DNA of 27,340 nt from NCBI GenBank assembly GCA_964612675.1, contig CAZTDD010000099.1:1-27340 (forward strand). The letters run 5' to 3'. The notes under the pieces were generated by a model. It was not told the DNA's origin. It searched no databases and saw only the letters and a list, made by a program, of their open reading frames with translations. The translations under genes and the position numbers were made by a program. The stretch comes from CAZTDD01 sp964612675 (GTDB taxonomy: Bacteria; Hinthialibacterota; Hinthialibacteria; Hinthialibacterales; JAKPRU01). This document shows positions 25,229-27,340 of the stretch, one piece after another. The number at the start of each line of letters is the position of its first letter. Position 1 is the stretch's first letter.

Positions 25229-25261
25229 TGCTGGTCCAGGAGTTGAACTCCTGGACCAGCA
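25229..25261. terminator. Perfect inverted repeat between convergent genes
   Basis: Arms TGCTGGTCCAGGAGTT (25229-25244) and AACTCCTGGACCAGCA (25246-25261) are exact complements around one base. RNA from either strand would form a long hairpin between the stops of the prepilin-like gene and the FAD oxidoreductase. No T-run follows on either side, so it might act as a bidirectional terminator, an RNA-stabilising hairpin, or a protein-binding palindrome. Confidence 0.6.
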
Positions 25262-25278
25262 CCATTAGACCAGCAAAG

Positions 25279-26973
25279 TCAACGCGGTGTTACTCTCGGC
25301 CAGGCGATTTCGACACCTTGGGAGCGTAATTTTCCCTGGAAATCGTCAAGGAGATTCTTTGTATTCCGCACTCCGCTCGGTCTTTCCTTCTTCTCGATGC
25401 AGTAAGCAACGAGCGCTCCGGCGGACTCTCCAATGTTCCATTCCACCGGGTGAAGGCGATAACAGCCGTTCGTAATGTGCGTGACACCGAGGTTTTTACA
25501 CCCCGCTAAGAGATTCTCGACCCTCTGCGGAATCAACGACCCGAGCGGAATCTGAAAAGGCAATGAACTGACATCGATGTAGTTGTCTCCTCCCGTGCTC
25601 GGATGAAGATCGATCCGATAACTTCCTACTCCGACCGAGTCGGCGAAGGACTCCGCCGTAACCTCGTCGCGCGGTTTGCCGGTGCGTTCCATCCGGGCCT
25701 CTGTGCCGACGTGATGCTCCAGCACAGTGAATTCCGCCTTGATACGTCTTGATTCGCGAATATACGGATACTTCGCCAGACCGTGTTCCGTTCCACAGAT
25801 ATCGCCTCGAAGTCGTAGGCCCGGCCATCCGGTCCCGCCGTCAGGACGGGGGGCTTCCGTCTGCATCCAATACAGGAGGGAGAGGCTGAGTTGTCTGGCC
25901 TCCGAGAGATGCTTTTCGATCCGATCCTCTGGGATGTCGTACAGATTCCCCAGGAGATAATCGTTTTGCGGCCAGTTCACGAGTGTGATACTGCTCGGGT
26001 ATGTTCCCGGTATGAAGTTGCCGTGATCGGCGATTCGTCGGTAGTGCCAAAAACCGCTTTCCTCGACGGGATCGCAATACCGGGTGATCGGTTTGAGTGT
26101 GATCGGGTGAGTATACGTCCAGCTGAGTTGTTTCCCCGGCCAGGGCGGAGTCAGTTCCGGTACGTAATCTCTCCAGAAATCATACATCTCCGGCTTTTCG
26201 ATTGTGTGGTCCCCGCCTTGGATATAGTCCATTGCGAAACACCAGGTGCATGCCTGCATGTTTTCCGGTTGGACGGACGAGGGGGCATGCAATTCACCGG
26301 TCTGGTCCTGCGACTCGAAACCTGTGACATACTCGGTGTCGGTCAGTGGAAGCAACTCGCCGAGTTCCGTCGCGTCGATGAAATACGGAGCCCACAAAAC
26401 AGTCTCGTTGCCGGTTTCTAGACTCCGAACCGTTACGGAATTGACCCTGTCTCCGTCCGTTTCCGCCGATACGGGTTTGTGGTCGATCAGCAGCGTCAGT
26501 CTTGCTCCGCTGATGTAAGGGGCGAGCATTTCGTAGAGCACAGCCAGAGCGACACGAGGCTCGTGACACAGCCGGGAGACGCCGCCATTGCCGGGATTGA
26601 GGTGAACGACCTCTTGCGCGGAGCCGGTAAGCGGGTAATTCCGCCGATAATACTCGCGTATTCGATTTCGCAATTCGCGGTAGATTTGAGTTGTGCCAAA
26701 AGACTCCACCCAGGGGTGTTCGTCCGGCGGCACGGCCTGCTGAGTCATCTGACCGCCGATCCAGTCGGTTTCCTCCGTCAGAATCACCTGAAGTCCATTG
26801 CGCAGCGCCCCGAGCGCAGCAGCGCAACCGCCCAGTCCTCCTCCGACCACGACAAGATCGGCTCGCAGCTCGGATGGTCGCTGGGAGCGGGCGCCCAAAG
26901 CGTTTGGTGTTGTGATAGACATGATTGACGGGACAGCGATCGAGGTGCTTGTGAGAAATGTTCGACGATCCAT
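25279..26973 (-). CDS. Exported FAD-dependent oxidoreductase
   Basis: The 564-residue flavoprotein starts MDRRTFLTST, a twin-arginine-like leader followed by a hydrophobic stretch (SIAVPSIMSI), so Tat export is likely. The FAD-binding Rossmann motif is ADLVVVGGGLGGCAAALGA (38-56), with EETDWIGGQMTQQ, typical of the FAD_oxidored family (PF12831). Further conserved pieces are YFIDATELGELL, NLLAGCKNLGVTHI and HPVEWNIGESAGALVAYC, forming the C-terminal FAD contact. It probably oxidises sugar- or alcohol-like or small organic substrates outside the cytoplasm. It is monocistronic in this window and convergent with the prepilin-like gene. The substrate is unknown. Confidence 0.9.
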   Translation of the reverse strand: MDRRTFLTSTSIAVPSIMSITTPNALGARSQRPSELRADLVVVGGGLGGCAAALGALRNGLQVILTEETDWIGGQMTQQAVPPDEHPWVESFGTTQIYRELRNRIREYYRRNYPLTGSAQEVVHLNPGNGGVSRLCHEPRVALAVLYEMLAPYISGARLTLLIDHKPVSAETDGDRVNSVTVRSLETGNETVLWAPYFIDATELGELLPLTDTEYVTGFESQDQTGELHAPSSVQPENMQACTWCFAMDYIQGGDHTIEKPEMYDFWRDYVPELTPPWPGKQLSWTYTHPITLKPITRYCDPVEESGFWHYRRIADHGNFIPGTYPSSITLVNWPQNDYLLGNLYDIPEDRIEKHLSEARQLSLSLLYWMQTEAPRPDGGTGWPGLRLRGDICGTEHGLAKYPYIRESRRIKAEFTVLEHHVGTEARMERTGKPRDEVTAESFADSVGVGSYRIDLHPSTGGDNYIDVSSLPFQIPLGSLIPQRVENLLAGCKNLGVTHITNGCYRLHPVEWNIGESAGALVAYCIEKKERPSGVRNTKNLLDDFQGKLRSQGVEIAWPRVTPR

Positions 26974-27227
26974 AATGCTCCTGCCTTTGGGTAACGGTTA
27001 CTACCAATGTACAAAACACCTCGTCAACCTTCCAGCAACGTCGTGTATTTAGGAACACTTCCCACTACTCAACGCTGAGGCCGATGCGCGGATCGCACGG
27101 GACTGAACTTGAGGAAAGTGTTAATGTATTAGCAACCGTGAGAAGATAGCAAAAACGACAAAAACAAGGACAAACGTGAGATTCGAGACTTTATGCGGCG
27201 TATCTTGCTGAAGAAGAGAGCGTAGAA
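26974..27227. other. Upstream spacer of the FAD oxidoreductase gene
   Basis: About 250 bases lead to the end-of-window frame. No hairpin, RNA gene or coding frame was found. It should contain the promoter of the minus-strand oxidoreductase. Confidence 0.35.
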
Positions 27228-27340
27228 TTGACCCTATGGTTGCAAAAACGAGAAGAGGCCGGCCGGAAGCGCGGTTGGAAAGCCTCATGGATAAAGGCCA
27301 GAAGAGATGTTTATGAATATTTTGAGGACCTGAGGAGAAA
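27228..27340 (+). CDS. Possible partial coding frame, 3' end beyond window
   Basis: From a TTG at 27228 (frame open after a TGA at 27177-27179) a frame runs to the window end with 37 residues beginning LTLWLQKREEAGRKRGWKAS. The Arg/Lys/Trp-rich pattern 'LxxWLxxREExGxKxGW' recalls short DNA-binding or helicase-associated segments, but too little is present to assign a family. No clear ribosome site is visible. It could be random. Confidence 0.2.
   Translation, partial: MTLWLQKREEAGRKRGWKASWIKARRDVYEYFEDLRR

Noticed and set aside
25229..25270. tRNA-like sequence near the palindrome
   Set aside because: The arms resemble a T-arm, but no acceptor, D-arm or anticodon stem can be built around them.
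26294..27058. 254-residue minus-strand open frame overlapping the FAD oxidoreductase
   Set aside because: Same strand but another frame; the sequence is Arg/Ser-rich without motifs, while the other frame has the Tat leader and FAD motif.

Overview
The window looks like part of a chromosome from an uncultured, glycan-degrading bacterium. The gene content resembles Planctomycetota-like or Sumerlaeota/Hydrogenedentota-like lineages: Tat-exported Gfo/Idh/MocA and FAD oxidoreductases, a secreted FG-GAP/VCBS repeat protein, a prepilin-like protein with an FTLIE N-terminus and a 'YDGTNG...GDWYRFG' tail, and a large hybrid sensor kinase. This placement is inferred from gene style only; there is no rRNA, tRNA or ribosomal marker here. 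No CRISPR array, integrase or intact transposase was found.

Left part (1-7.9 kb): two minus-strand genes encode a Tat-exported Gfo/Idh/MocA oxidoreductase and an exported DUF3748 (YidR-like) beta-propeller. A divergent plus-strand run follows: an OLD/SMC-type AAA ATPase, the wreck of its likely partner (a DUF4276 gene disrupted at codon 27), a secreted VCBS-repeat protein, a cation:proton antiporter and a two-helix membrane peptide.

Middle (8-15.6 kb): a four-ORF minus-strand ABC-2 exporter operon (ATPase, a permease that reads as two ORFs, and a second permease) is divergent from an L-fucose-isomerase-like protein. A GNAT acetyltransferase and a YceI-like secreted protein follow, convergent and overlapping. 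They are bracketed by two copies of a palindromic, hairpin-rich repeat family (about 13.06-13.25 kb and 15.09-15.27 kb).

Right part (15.6-27.3 kb): a tight minus-strand operon reads glycoside hydrolase (clan GH-A type with two N-terminal beta-sandwich modules), alpha/beta hydrolase, hybrid histidine kinase, cupin. Its last three genes overlap by TAATG and ATGA junctions. Divergent to it is a GlcF-like Fe-S protein, then a prepilin-like gene behind a potentially structured leader. A 33-nt perfect inverted repeat separates that gene from a convergent exported FAD-dependent oxidoreductase. The last ~110 bases hold an incomplete, low-confidence reading frame.

Taken together, the secreted hydrolases and oxidoreductases, the isomerase, the exporter and the sensor kinase suggest extracellular glycan sensing and breakdown with sugar or sugar-acid metabolism. 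The most unusual items are the broken ATPase/DUF4276 pair, the kinase translationally coupled to an esterase and a cupin, the repeat family, and the structured pilin leader.
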